DNA of 64,000 nucleotides from Sedimentibacter sp. SX930 (GTDB lineage Bacteria > Bacillota > Bacilli > Lactobacillales > Aerococcaceae): the NCBI GenBank assembly GCA_002155105.1, contig MUZD01000009.1, positions 62,001 to 126,000 of the forward strand, read 5' to 3'. The notes beneath the pieces were generated by a model. It ran no database searches. It saw only the letters and a program-made list of their open reading frames with translations, and was not told the origin of the DNA. A program made the position numbers and the translations under genes. Shown in pieces: positions 1-8,643 of the stretch. Each line of letters opens with the position of its first letter. Positions within the stretch are counted from its first letter, which is position 1.

Positions 1-275
1 TGATGAAACAATTTGAGGAAATGTACGATATCATCATTTATGATATGCCTCCAGTGACATCAGTGACTGATGCGCAAATTATGGCTTCTAAAGCTGATGG
101 AGTTGTCTTTGTAGTCCGTTACGGTGTGTCGCAAAAAGACTCTGTTTTGAACGCAAAGGAATTGTTGGAAATGGTAAACGCCAATATTTTGGGTGTTGTT
201 TTCAATGGCGTCGAGAAAAGAAATGACCAATCTTATTACGGATATGGTTACACAAGCGAGGAGGCTACGAATTGA
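1..275 (+). CDS. cpsD: CpsD/CapB-type tyrosine kinase, C-terminal part (cut by window start)
   Basis: This is the C-terminal 90 or so residues of a bacterial tyrosine (BY) kinase that controls capsule or EPS assembly together with a membrane activator. A Walker B-like stretch, IIIYDMPPV, lies near the left edge. The strand-helix-strand typical of the family end follows, and the protein finishes in a tyrosine cluster (SYYGYGY), which is the usual autophosphorylation site. The Walker A part lies outside the window. The stop codon overlaps the start of the next gene by four bases, so the two are translationally coupled. Kinase and phosphatase side by side is the standard arrangement in Gram-positive EPS loci. 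Confidence 0.9.
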   Translation, partial: MKQFEEMYDIIIYDMPPVTSVTDAQIMASKADGVVFVVRYGVSQKDSVLNAKELLEMVNANILGVVFNGVEKRNDQSYYGYGYTSEEATN

Positions 276-1072
276 TAGACCTTCATTGTCATCTCCTGCC
301 TGGTGTCGATGACGGAGCCCGAACGCTGGAAGATTCCCTTGCAATGGCACAAAAAGCTGTTGCAGAAGGGATCACTCATATCCTAATGACACCGCATCAT
401 AACAATGGGAAATATTTGAATCCCAAAGCTGCTGTGGTGGCGGCTACGGAAGCTCTTCAAACCGAATTGGATAACCGAGGAATTAATCTCACACTATACC
501 CGAGTCAAGAAGTCCGTATCAATGGTGATCTACTGAAAGACATTGAGAATGAGGACATTTTATTCGTCGATGAAGAAAGTCGCTATTTATTGATTGAATT
601 TCCGACATTGTCGATTCCAGAGTATACTGAAGTACTATTCTTTCAACTAAGACAAAAAGGCATCACGCCAGTCATCGTTCATCCTGAGCGGAACCAGGCG
701 ATCATTGATGATCCAAATATATTGTTACCTTTCATTGAGAGGGGTGCGCTGGCACAAGTGACAGCCGCCAGCTATATGGGGGTATTCGGCAAGGATGTTG
801 CACGCGTAAGTTGCCGCTTGATCGAAGCCAACTTAGTGCATATCATTGCGTCAGATGCGCATAATACCCGAGGAAGAGGCTTTTATTATCAAAAAGCTTT
901 TGCCCAACTGGAAAAGCAGTTTGGACCGGAAAAGGTTCGGTATTTCAAGGAAAATGCCAAACATCTGCTGAATGGTGATGCGATGCATACGGAAGCCCCA
1001 GTAGAGGTAAGTGCAAAAGGGAAATGCAGCCGTTTAAATAAAGTGAAGTTCAGCTTGTTTAACTTCAGATAG
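272..1072 (+). CDS. cpsB: CpsB/CapC-type PHP-domain protein-tyrosine phosphatase
   Basis: A metal-dependent phosphatase of 266 residues that removes phosphate from the tyrosine tail of the CpsD kinase. The PHP-family metal ligands are visible: HCH at residues 5-7, the TPHHNN segment near 40, HPERN near 140 and SDAHN near 195. The start is a TTG embedded in the stop of cpsD; it places the first HxH motif at the usual distance from the N-terminus, and no better start is seen. Length is normal for the YwqE/CpsB family. It probably ends the upstream EPS regulatory operon, because hairpins follow it. Confidence 0.92.
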   Translation: MIDLHCHLLPGVDDGARTLEDSLAMAQKAVAEGITHILMTPHHNNGKYLNPKAAVVAATEALQTELDNRGINLTLYPSQEVRINGDLLKDIENEDILFVDEESRYLLIEFPTLSIPEYTEVLFFQLRQKGITPVIVHPERNQAIIDDPNILLPFIERGALAQVTAASYMGVFGKDVARVSCRLIEANLVHIIASDAHNTRGRGFYYQKAFAQLEKQFGPEKVRYFKENAKHLLNGDAMHTEAPVEVSAKGKCSRLNKVKFSLFNFR

Positions 1073-1099
1073 CATGCTGTTTTCAGAACAACAGCATGC
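1072..1099. other. 10-bp inverted repeat at the end of cpsB
   Basis: GCATGCTGTT at 1072-1081 pairs with AACAGCATGC at 1090-1099 around an 8-base loop. No T-run follows, so it is more likely an RNA-processing or stability hairpin than a full terminator. Confidence 0.45.
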
Positions 1100-1180
1100 G
1101 CAAGCTGGACAATCCGATTTAAATCTGCGATAAAAGTTTGTTTGATATCTAAACTATTGTTTTTCGCCCTCCATCCAGAA

Positions 1181-1230
1181 TCAGTCTGAAGAACAGCTTT
1201 CCGCGTTCTTCAGACTGATTTCTTTTGTTT
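1181..1230 (+). terminator. Rho-independent terminator after cpsB
   Basis: A perfect 14-bp stem (1181-1194 with 1205-1218) with a 10-base loop, followed by the T-rich run TTTCTTTTGTTT. It closes the upstream cps transcript. The rest of the 1073-1523 gap holds only the promoter of the next gene. Confidence 0.85.
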
Positions 1231-1296
1231 CAGAGGGAATTAGGTCATCCTGTTTGGCTTGTTTATTTCGGTTGTGTTACTTATGACGAAAGCGTC

Positions 1297-1325
1297 TTGA
1301 ATGTTCTGTAGTTTATTGATAATAT
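1297..1325 (+). promoter_or_regulatory. Candidate sigma-A promoter of first LCP gene
   Basis: TTGAAT at 1297-1302 and TATAAT-like TAATAT at 1320-1325 are separated by 17 bases. It lies downstream of the cps terminator and about 200 bases before the LCP start, leaving a long leader in which I see no further gene. Confidence 0.5.
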
Positions 1326-1523
1326 TATTAAGATTCTATGACAAGTGCCCGCGGAAGGACAAGTGGGTTGCTTTTGTGTAGAAAGAGACATTATTTAGAT
1401 GTATGTTCAATAAAATACTTAATGAAAGACTATTGCTGGCAAGTACGAATGGATCAGGGTTTATCCTGCTGGACGATTGTAGTGAGCACTAATTTTCTTT
1501 CAAGAGAAAGAGGAACGACACAA

Positions 1524-2759
1524 ATGAATGAAACCAGAAAAAGCAGACAGGGGAAAAAACGAATCTTGAAGACCGTCTTATCCATTCTGATGATTGCGAT
1601 GATCGGCGTTATCGCCTACATGTTCAAAGCATATTCCGATATCGGCAGCACCGCTGAATCGATTTACAATGAGGTGAGCGTTGTAGAGATGCGAGAAGAG
1701 TCGATTGAAGTCGAAACAGCCACTCAGCCGATCTCCTTCGTATTATTGGGGGTTGACACCGGTACCGCTGAAGAGGAGCGGACGGAGACTGGACGGAGCG
1801 ACACGATCATCGTCTGTACTGTGAATCCCAACACAAAGACAACTACTCTTTTGAGTATCCCGCGTGATACCTATTCGGAAATTATGGGATATGGCGATCT
1901 CTATGATTATTATGGCGACTATTATGACAAAATGAACCATGCCTATGCTTTCGGAGGCACGGAAATGTCGATCAATACGGTACAAGAGTTTCTGAATATC
2001 CCAATCGATTATTACGTTGAAGTGAATTTTGATGGTTTGGTGGATATCGTCGATGCAGTCGGGGGAATCGAAATCACGAGCCCGTTGACTTTTGATTTCT
2101 ACGGACCACAGTTTATTGAAGGTGAAACACGTATTCTCACAGGATTCGAAGCCCTTCAGTTTGCACGCATGCGCAAGCAAGACCCGGATGGTGATCTTGG
2201 GAGACAAAAGAGACAACAGATGGTCATCAAAGCCATACTGGACAAGGTTCTGACAATGGGGACAGTCGTGAATTACAAAAACATCCTGACAACTTTGGAA
2301 GATAATGTCCAATTGAACATGTCCTTGGATGAAATCATTTCGATCGCCAGTGGCTACCGCAAATCGATGGAGACTTTCCAGCAGTTTTATGTAGAAGGAC
2401 AGGAAGTCTACATCGACGAGATTTATTATTATTATGTAGATCCTGAAGAACGCTTGCGCCTTTCGAATATCCTGCGGACGGAACTGGAATTGCCTGAAGT
2501 TTCACTGGAAGATATCTCAACTTCTGCCAACGAACTTGATTTTGAAACGCAGCAATATGAAACGGACTCATCCAGCACAGATACAACGTATGATTCTTCA
2601 ACTTATGGTCAAAGTGATGTTTATACGCCGAACTATTCCGACCCGTATTCTGAAGAAACAGTTACGGAGGAGACCTACACCGAAGAGTACTATTATGATG
2701 AAACGGATACTTATTACGAAGAAGATCCTTACGCATCAACTTATGATTCAAGTTATTGA
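1524..2759 (+). CDS. LytR-CpsA-Psr family ligase 1, Tyr/Glu-rich tail
   Basis: A 411-residue membrane-anchored LCP protein. This family transfers lipid-linked polysaccharide or teichoic acid to peptidoglycan on the outer face of the membrane. One transmembrane segment follows a basic N-terminus. The LCP domain shows LLGVDTG, the SDTIIV segment, SIPRDTY, the NHAYAFGG segment and the FARMRKQDPDGDLGRQKRQQ block, whose arginines bind the pyrophosphate. I chose ATG 1524 because a purine-rich AGAGGA lies upstream and the membrane segment then sits close to the N-terminus; the in-frame extension to 1338 has no such signal. The last 70 or so residues are an extracellular low-complexity tail rich in Tyr, Glu, Thr and Ser, absent from the other two LCP proteins here. 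Confidence 0.92.
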   Translation: MNETRKSRQGKKRILKTVLSILMIAMIGVIAYMFKAYSDIGSTAESIYNEVSVVEMREESIEVETATQPISFVLLGVDTGTAEEERTETGRSDTIIVCTVNPNTKTTTLLSIPRDTYSEIMGYGDLYDYYGDYYDKMNHAYAFGGTEMSINTVQEFLNIPIDYYVEVNFDGLVDIVDAVGGIEITSPLTFDFYGPQFIEGETRILTGFEALQFARMRKQDPDGDLGRQKRQQMVIKAILDKVLTMGTVVNYKNILTTLEDNVQLNMSLDEIISIASGYRKSMETFQQFYVEGQEVYIDEIYYYYVDPEERLRLSNILRTELELPEVSLEDISTSANELDFETQQYETDSSSTDTTYDSSTYGQSDVYTPNYSDPYSEETVTEETYTEEYYYDETDTYYEEDPYASTYDSSY

Positions 2760-2774
2760 TCACTAAAATCAGCG

Positions 2775-2805
2775 AACACAGTTTCAATGGAGACTGTGTT
2801 TTCTT
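2775..2805 (+). terminator. Short hairpin between LCP1 and LCP2
   Basis: AACACAGT (2775-2782) pairs with ACTGTGTT (2793-2800) and is followed by TTCTTG. It is a weak stem, more likely an attenuator than a full stop, since LCP2 follows within 25 bases. Confidence 0.45.
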
Positions 2806-2830
2806 GTGAGGAAAGAGAAGGGGAATGCAA

Positions 2831-3772
2831 ATGTCTGAAAAAAGAAAACGTAAGCGCAAAAAAAGATGGGGTTTGAGAATATTTTTCAGTGTGCTGGCTG
2901 TATTATTATTGACCGCGGGTGGATATGTTTATTCCGTCTATAGGAATCTGAACAAAACAACCGACACGATTTATGCCCCAGTAGAAACCCAAGCGGTTAG
3001 GGAAGCGGGGGTTGATTTGACGCAACAGACGCCGATTTCGATTTTGCTGATGGGGATCGATAATGGTGCCGACGGGAGAACCGAGGCCGGAAGATCAGAT
3101 TCCATGATTGTGGTTACAATCAATCCTAAAACGCAATCAACAACGATGGTAAGTATACCAAGAGACACTTTTTCGGAAATAGTCGGCAATGACTCTTACG
3201 ACAAAATCAACCATGCCTACTGGTTCGGTGGCGCTGAAATGGCAATCAATACGGTCCAGAAATTATTGGGTATCCCGATTGATTATTACGCATCTATCAA
3301 TATGGAAGGTTTAAAACAGATGGTTGATGCAGTAGGTGGAATAACGGTCGATAGTCCGCTCGCCTTTACGTTAAGTGGCTATACTTTCGTGGAAGGTGCA
3401 AATCAACTGGACGGTGAAGCTGCCTTGGTATTTACTCGGATGCGGGAAGAAGACCCGACGCAAGACACTGGCCGCCAAGACCGTCAGCGCTTGGTCATCG
3501 AAGCAATCATCCAGAACCTCATTCAGACAGACATGCTGTTGAGTTATCAAGATATTTTGCATTCCTTGTCCGCTAATGTAGAAACCAACCTGCAGATGAG
3601 CGATTTTCTGGCGTTGCAACAAAATGGATATGTTTCTGCTGCAGCGAACATTAAACAAGACCATTTAGGCGGCGTGGGCGGTTTGCGGAATGACGTCTAT
3701 TACAGCTTCGTGGATGGTGCTGAACTGAACCGCGTCCAAGAGGTATTGAAAACGGAACTGGAATTGCAATAA
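2831..3772 (+). CDS. LytR-CpsA-Psr family ligase 2
   Basis: A 313-residue LCP paralogue without the acidic tail. A lysine/arginine-rich N-terminus and one membrane segment precede the LCP domain, with LLMGIDNG, SDSMIVV, SIPRDTF, NHAYWFGG and FTRMREEDPTQDTGRQDRQR visible. ATG 2831 is preferred to ATG 2825 because the ribosome site AAGGGGA ends at 2824 and needs about six bases of spacing. It follows LCP1 closely and probably shares its transcript. Attachment of EPS or wall teichoic acid to peptidoglycan is inferred from the family and context. Confidence 0.9.
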   Translation: MSEKRKRKRKKRWGLRIFFSVLAVLLLTAGGYVYSVYRNLNKTTDTIYAPVETQAVREAGVDLTQQTPISILLMGIDNGADGRTEAGRSDSMIVVTINPKTQSTTMVSIPRDTFSEIVGNDSYDKINHAYWFGGAEMAINTVQKLLGIPIDYYASINMEGLKQMVDAVGGITVDSPLAFTLSGYTFVEGANQLDGEAALVFTRMREEDPTQDTGRQDRQRLVIEAIIQNLIQTDMLLSYQDILHSLSANVETNLQMSDFLALQQNGYVSAAANIKQDHLGGVGGLRNDVYYSFVDGAELNRVQEVLKTELELQ

Positions 3773-3778
3773 GAGCTG

Positions 3779-3809
3779 AAAGACGAGATGAGCTGTCTCG
3801 TCTTTTTTG
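3779..3809 (+). terminator. Rho-independent terminator after LCP2
   Basis: AAGACGAGA and TCTCGTCTT form a 9-bp stem with a 7-base loop (centre 3789-3795), followed by a run of six T. It separates the LCP pair from the glycosyltransferase operon. Confidence 0.85.
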
Positions 3810-3907
3810 TTGCAATCAAACTGAATTTATCCTGCGAATCCGTTTGATGAGCGCAGTGATTTCCGAAAGCAATCCTCAAAAGGTACGCAACTTGCTTTTA
3901 CAATTTC

Positions 3908-3956
3908 GTTAAGATTGTTATTTTTCCTTTTTCATTCTTAGTAATTACCTTATACT
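3908..3956 (+). promoter_or_regulatory. Promoter of the EPS transferase operon, shared block
   Basis: GTTAAG (3908-3913), 12 bases, CCTTTTTCATTC (3926-3937), 13 bases, TATACT (3951-3956). Exactly the same blocks with exactly the same spacings occur before LCP3 (15166-15214). TATACT is a good -10. The -35 position is a poor TTTTTC, which suggests help from an activator bound at or near GTTAAG. The regulator is not identified. Confidence 0.6.
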
Positions 3957-4047
3957 AGAAGGTAATGGGCTTGTTGCGCGCACCACAGGTGAAAGTGCGG
4001 CGCTAGCCAATACATCCTGCACAGCAGGATCGGGAGGAGGACCTAGG

Positions 4048-5097
4048 TTGAAACCAAGGGTCAGCATCATCGTGCCGGTCTATAATGCGGCACCTTATTT
4101 AAATCAATGCGTCAGCAGTCTGACAAATCAGACGCTGAAGGAAATCGAAATCATACTGATAAACGACGGTTCTACCGATGACAGCCTAGCTGTCTGCGTG
4201 GCGCTCGCCGCCACAGACGATCGGATCCGCCTGATCGATAAGCCGAATGGCGGCGTTTCGGAAGCGCGAAACGACGGTCTGCGCGCAGCGACCGGGGAGT
4301 ATGTGGGCTTCGTCGATCCCGATGATTGGGTGGATACAGAAATGTATGAACGCATGCTTGCAACGCTGACGACGGCACAAGCGGACATCTGTATGTGCAA
4401 CTATGTCAAAGAGTCGAAAGAAGGCACTGTGCCCGTCCTAATGAAACAGACAGGCGCCATCGAAAAGGCAGCTATACTCGATGTTATCGTCGCAAACGTC
4501 ATCGCCAAGCCAAGCTTCCGAAGCGGTGAAACGGACATCATGGGCAGCGTCTGCAGGCTTTTGGTCAGCCGCGCGCTGCTCGAAAAGGAGAATATCTGGT
4601 TCGACAAGGAGGTCGCCTTCATGGAAGACTTGCTTGTCTGCGTCGAAACTTTCTTGAAATGCGAGCGCATCGCCATCGATGCTGGTGCCTATTACCATTA
4701 CCGTGTCCACGATAGTTCTACAGTGATGGCCTATAAGCCGCATTTCCATCAACGGCAGAAACAGGCTTTCGCGAAACTGCAGGAGCTGCTGGTGCGCGAG
4801 GGGAAAGCTGCCGAATTGGCAACGCGTCTTGCCAACCGCTACATCATCATTGCTTTGCTGTCGTTGGCGAACGAGGCGCACAAAGACAATCCGGTGTCGT
4901 TCCGCGAGAAAATCCGCAACATCGATAAGATTCTGGCAGATGACGAATTAGCCGCCACACTCGGAAAAATCGATTTGGATGCAGTGGAGTCCCGCAAAAA
5001 GCTGGAACTGAACCTGATGAAGCGAAAAGCGAGCGTGACACTTTATTTCTATTACAGTGTATTCAACAAAATAAAGGCCGCCTTGGGTAAAGGCTGA
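4048..5097 (+). CDS. Glycosyltransferase family 2
   Basis: A 349-residue GT-A fold transferase that probably adds one sugar to the lipid-linked EPS repeat unit on the cytoplasmic face. The N-terminal VSIIVPVYN, the nucleotide-binding INDGSTDDS and the metal-binding VDPDDW motifs are clear. The start is a TTG six bases after a strong ribosome site, GGGAGGAGGA; no ATG fits. It is the first gene of a run of four EPS genes on the same strand. The sugar specificity cannot be read from the sequence. Confidence 0.88.
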   Translation: MKPRVSIIVPVYNAAPYLNQCVSSLTNQTLKEIEIILINDGSTDDSLAVCVALAATDDRIRLIDKPNGGVSEARNDGLRAATGEYVGFVDPDDWVDTEMYERMLATLTTAQADICMCNYVKESKEGTVPVLMKQTGAIEKAAILDVIVANVIAKPSFRSGETDIMGSVCRLLVSRALLEKENIWFDKEVAFMEDLLVCVETFLKCERIAIDAGAYYHYRVHDSSTVMAYKPHFHQRQKQAFAKLQELLVREGKAAELATRLANRYIIIALLSLANEAHKDNPVSFREKIRNIDKILADDELAATLGKIDLDAVESRKKLELNLMKRKASVTLYFYYSVFNKIKAALGKG

Positions 5098-5131
5098 TTA
5101 GCCACCAAGGGCAACAAGAAAGGGTATTGAG

Positions 5132-6106
5132 ATGAGTGAATTGATCAGCATCATCGTGCCGGTCTACAAAGTCGAGGCTTATTTGCCCCGCTGCGTGGAT
5201 TCGATTTTGGCACAAACATACAAAAATCTGGACATCATCCTGGTGGACGACGGATCTCCGGACAACAGCGGCAAAATCTGCGATGCCTATGCCGAAAAGG
5301 ACAGCCGCATCACGGTCATCCATCAAGCGAACGGCGGGCTGTCGGAAGCCCGCAACGCCGGCATCGCTGTAGCGAAGGGGGCTTACCTGACCTTCCTGGA
5401 CAGTGATGATTGGGTTCCGACAGAGTACATTGCCTATCTGTACGATCTGTTGAAGGAAACCGGCAGCGCCATTTCGCTCTGCAATTTCCTTAAGACAACA
5501 ACTGAGGCGTTGCCAACGGCGACCGAACCGGAAATGGTCACGGTCATGAAGAATGATGCGATTCTGGCGAAATACATCGACTTGGGCGATGACTTCCATC
5601 CGCAACTGGTCATGGCCTGCGGGAAACTGTTCGAGGCAAGCCTATTCAAGACAATCCGTTTCCCAGTGGGCAGACTGCATGAAGACGAGTTCACGACCTA
5701 CAAGTTGTTCCATTTTGCGCCGCAGACAGTTATTTCGAAAAAGCCGCTCTACTATTATTGGCAACGCGAGGACAGCATCATGGGAGAAGCTGGCTTCCGG
5801 CTGCAGAACAAACTCGATTATATGGACGCGTTGGTTGAACGGGCAGCCTTTTTCCACGAGGTGGGCAGGCCGGAACTGAGTGACCACACCTACAAGTCGC
5901 TGTTTTCCGAAGCTTTATCCGTCAATCTGCAATTGGATGCACGCAAGGAGACCGAGGCGAAAAAAACGGTCAGGGGGATCCTCAAACAGGCACGCAATGC
6001 TTTGAAACGCACTGGCCGTTCGAAATTGGCCTTTTTGTACAATACCTACCTGTCCTATGAAAGGCCGATCGCTTGGGCTTACCGCACTTATAAAAAAATG
6101 AAGTAA
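5132..6106 (+). CDS. Glycosyltransferase family 2
   Basis: A 324-residue GT2 enzyme with ISIIVPVYKVE, VDDGSPDNS and LDSDDW, about 34 bases after the preceding GT2. The C-terminus is basic (ending YRTYKKMK), as in many membrane-associated EPS transferases. It probably adds a further sugar to the repeat unit. The general GT2 assignment is firm; donor and acceptor are unknown. Confidence 0.88.
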   Translation: MSELISIIVPVYKVEAYLPRCVDSILAQTYKNLDIILVDDGSPDNSGKICDAYAEKDSRITVIHQANGGLSEARNAGIAVAKGAYLTFLDSDDWVPTEYIAYLYDLLKETGSAISLCNFLKTTTEALPTATEPEMVTVMKNDAILAKYIDLGDDFHPQLVMACGKLFEASLFKTIRFPVGRLHEDEFTTYKLFHFAPQTVISKKPLYYYWQREDSIMGEAGFRLQNKLDYMDALVERAAFFHEVGRPELSDHTYKSLFSEALSVNLQLDARKETEAKKTVRGILKQARNALKRTGRSKLAFLYNTYLSYERPIAWAYRTYKKMK

Positions 6107-6182
6107 TCAGGGAATGCTTTCGGCGGCTCCCGATTATTCCGGTGCCGCTGCAGCTTTTTTCCTGAATGAAAAGAGGGTTACA

Positions 6183-7706
6183 GTGGATAAAAACAAACAA
6201 TTCGCCATCAATATGATTGCCCAAGTCGTCGGCTTCGTAGTGATGATGGGGATCAGCTTCCTGTTGACCCCGTTCGTTGTGGAGCATGTCGGCAGTGAGG
6301 CGTATGGGTTCGTCGGTTTGGCGAACAACTTCGTCAGCTACGCGCAGGTCATCACCGTCGCGTTGAACTCGATGGCCAGCCGCTTCATCACAATCAAAAT
6401 CACCGAAAATGATGTGGAAGGGTCGAACCGCTATTTCACTTCGGTTGTCGTCGCAAATATCTTTACGGCCTTGGTATTGAGCGTTCCGTCGGCCATCATC
6501 ATCCTGAATCTGAACAAGATCGTGAACGTTTCCGATGCAATTCTGATCGACGTGCAATGGTTGTGGGCATTCATTTTCCTTAATTTCCTGGTCAGCATCA
6601 TCTCGTCGACATACAGTGTGGCGACATTCGTCCGCAACAAACTGTACTTGACTTCGCTGCAGGGCATCATTTCCAACGTCCTGCGGGTAGCGGTGCTGAT
6701 CGCAGCATTCAGCTTTTTCGTTCCGTCAGTCTGGTATGTCGGTCTGGCCGCATTTGTGGCCACCGTCTACGTATACATCTGGAATGTCTATTACACGCGC
6801 AAATTGACTCCCGAAATCAAGGTGCGGAAGCGATACTTTGATATGAAAGTCATCAAAGTGTTGCTGTCCTCCGGTATCTGGAACAGCTTCACGCGGTTGA
6901 GTTCGATCCTGTCGACCGGTCTCGATCTGTTGGTGACGAACCTGTACGTCAGTTCGGCCGCAATGGGTGTGCTCTCGGTCGCCAAAACGGTCCCGAGTGC
7001 AATCCTGACTTTGTTCGGGACTTTGGCGAGCGTCTACGCGCCGCAGCTGACGATCAGCTATGCAGAGAATAATTACAAGGAAATGAAGAACCAATTGATG
7101 TCTTCAATCAAATTCCTCGGTCTGTTCGCCTGCATCCCGGTAGCAGCGCTGTTCGCTTACGGGGAAATCTTTTACAAATTATGGGTGCCGACCCAGGATG
7201 CGCATCTCTTGTACATGCTGACGATTTTGTCCTGCATCGAGTTTATGTTCGTCTTGCCGTTGGAAGGGCTGTGGAACCTCTTTACAGCCACAAACAAGGT
7301 CAAACAGACTTCCATCTACATGTTCGCCAACTCGATCGTTACGATCAGCATTGTCTTGGTGGCGTTGCAGTTCACAACCGATGACACATTGAAGCTGTAT
7401 ATCATTGCTGGGACGAGCACAGCCTTTGCAGTGATCCGCTCCCTGTTCTTCCTGCCGATTTACGGGGCGCATTGCCTCAACATCAAATGGACAGCCTTCT
7501 ATCCATCCATCTTGAAGAACACCTTGTCGGTCATCGTGGCTTCGGTCTTCTCGCTGTTGGTCCGGAACTTCCTGATCATCGACGGCTGGATGATGCTGAT
7601 CTTTGCCGGTATCCTGACGAGCATCTTTGCGATCGGCTTCAACTTCATCGTCCTTTTGAATAAAGAGGAACGGTCTGCGGTCGTCAAAAAAGTGTTGCGC
7701 AAATAA
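6183..7706 (+). CDS. wzx: Wzx-type oligosaccharide flippase (PST/MATE-like)
   Basis: A 507-residue integral membrane protein with about a dozen hydrophobic segments along its length, opening with FAINMIAQVVGFVVMMGISF. This pattern fits the polysaccharide transporter family that flips undecaprenyl-linked repeat units across the membrane. I chose the GTG at 6183 because AGAGGG lies five bases upstream and the first membrane segment then begins near residue 10; the upstream in-frame ATG at 6114 adds 23 unlikely residues. Its place between transferases supports the role. Confidence 0.85.
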   Translation: MDKNKQFAINMIAQVVGFVVMMGISFLLTPFVVEHVGSEAYGFVGLANNFVSYAQVITVALNSMASRFITIKITENDVEGSNRYFTSVVVANIFTALVLSVPSAIIILNLNKIVNVSDAILIDVQWLWAFIFLNFLVSIISSTYSVATFVRNKLYLTSLQGIISNVLRVAVLIAAFSFFVPSVWYVGLAAFVATVYVYIWNVYYTRKLTPEIKVRKRYFDMKVIKVLLSSGIWNSFTRLSSILSTGLDLLVTNLYVSSAAMGVLSVAKTVPSAILTLFGTLASVYAPQLTISYAENNYKEMKNQLMSSIKFLGLFACIPVAALFAYGEIFYKLWVPTQDAHLLYMLTILSCIEFMFVLPLEGLWNLFTATNKVKQTSIYMFANSIVTISIVLVALQFTTDDTLKLYIIAGTSTAFAVIRSLFFLPIYGAHCLNIKWTAFYPSILKNTLSVIVASVFSLLVRNFLIIDGWMMLIFAGILTSIFAIGFNFIVLLNKEERSAVVKKVLRK

Positions 7707-7728
7707 AAGAGAACGGAAGGGGAAACTC

Positions 7729-8535
7729 ATGACGAAGATACCAAAAATCATCCATTACTGCTGGTTCGGCGGCGCGCCGATTCCGGAAAAAGACAAAGCC
7801 TGCATCGAAAGCTGGAGGAAATTCTGTCCGGATTATGAAATCATCGAATGGAACGAAAGCAATTATGACATAGCCAAAAACCGCTACATGAAGGAAGCAT
7901 ACGACGTGAAGAAGTGGGGATTCGTGCCGGACTATGCCCGTTTGGATATCGTCTATACGCATGGCGGCATCTACTTGGACACGGATGTGGAAATCATCCG
8001 CAATATGGATCCGCTGCTGGAGGATGAAGCTTTCATGGGCTTCGAAGACGGCAAATTCGTGGCTTTGGGATTAGGGTTCGGTGCCGCAAAAGGCAATCCG
8101 CACATCAAAACCATGCGCGATGTCTATGAAGGTGTCTCCTTCATCAATCCGGACGGCAGTTTCAACACTTTGCCAAGTCCGCATTACACGACTGAATATC
8201 TGTTGGAGAAGGGTCTGAAACAGAATGATGCGTTCCAGCAGATAGAAGGCATCAGCATCTATCCGAAAGCCTATTTCTGCCCGCGTGATTATTATACTGG
8301 GGCGATGAACCTGACTGAAAATTCCTACACGATCCATCACTACAATGCTTCTTGGCTTTCAGACAAGGAAAAGCAGAATTACGAACGCAAACTGCGCCTG
8401 ATAGAACGCTACGGCAAGACGATCGGAACCGGCCTGCATTACGTCCTGTCGGTTCCGGATATCCTGAAAAGGAACGATATCGGCGGTTTGATCGGGAAAG
8501 TCCTGAAGAAAATCGGCGGCATTTTCCGGAAATAA
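7729..8535 (+). CDS. GT32-type glycosyltransferase (DXD protein)
   Basis: A 268-residue transferase of the Gly_transf_sug type. It begins KIPKIIHYCWFGG, then has ESWRKFCPDYEIIEWNE and the metal-binding GGIYLDTDVEI motif, which together are diagnostic. Such enzymes decorate capsular and teichoic polymers. It is the last gene of the first EPS operon and ends about 24 bases before a strong bidirectional hairpin. Confidence 0.9.
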   Translation: MTKIPKIIHYCWFGGAPIPEKDKACIESWRKFCPDYEIIEWNESNYDIAKNRYMKEAYDVKKWGFVPDYARLDIVYTHGGIYLDTDVEIIRNMDPLLEDEAFMGFEDGKFVALGLGFGAAKGNPHIKTMRDVYEGVSFINPDGSFNTLPSPHYTTEYLLEKGLKQNDAFQQIEGISIYPKAYFCPRDYYTGAMNLTENSYTIHHYNASWLSDKEKQNYERKLRLIERYGKTIGTGLHYVLSVPDILKRNDIGGLIGKVLKKIGGIFRK

Positions 8536-8558
8536 CCCGCCGAGCAGCTGATACAAAC

Positions 8559-8607
8559 AAAAACACCATCCTTGCAGCGACATGAATCGCGGTAAGGGTG
8601 GTGTTTT
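8559..8607. terminator. Bidirectional terminator between convergent genes
   Basis: An AAAACACCATCCTTGC arm (8560-8575) pairs, with two imperfect positions, with the arm ending GGTGGTGTTTT near 8605. A and T runs on both sides let it serve both the GT32 gene and the large - strand gene. Confidence 0.75.
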
Positions 8608-8643
8608 GCGTTTTCGGTCAGCTATTCAGGAATCAAGCTATCA

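Noticed and set aside
1338-1523. In-frame N-terminal extension of LCP1
   Set aside because: It has no ribosome site and places the membrane segment more than 75 residues from the start, unlike LCP2 and LCP3.
3908-3925. GTTAAG region as a WalR box
   Set aside because: The copy before LCP3 fits TGTTAA-N5-TGAATA loosely, but the copy before the GT2 operon does not keep the second half-site, so no regulator is named.
6114-6182. ATG start for the Wzx flippase
   Set aside because: A GTG at 6183 has a good ribosome site and gives the family N-terminus; the upstream stretch is Ala/Phe-rich filler.
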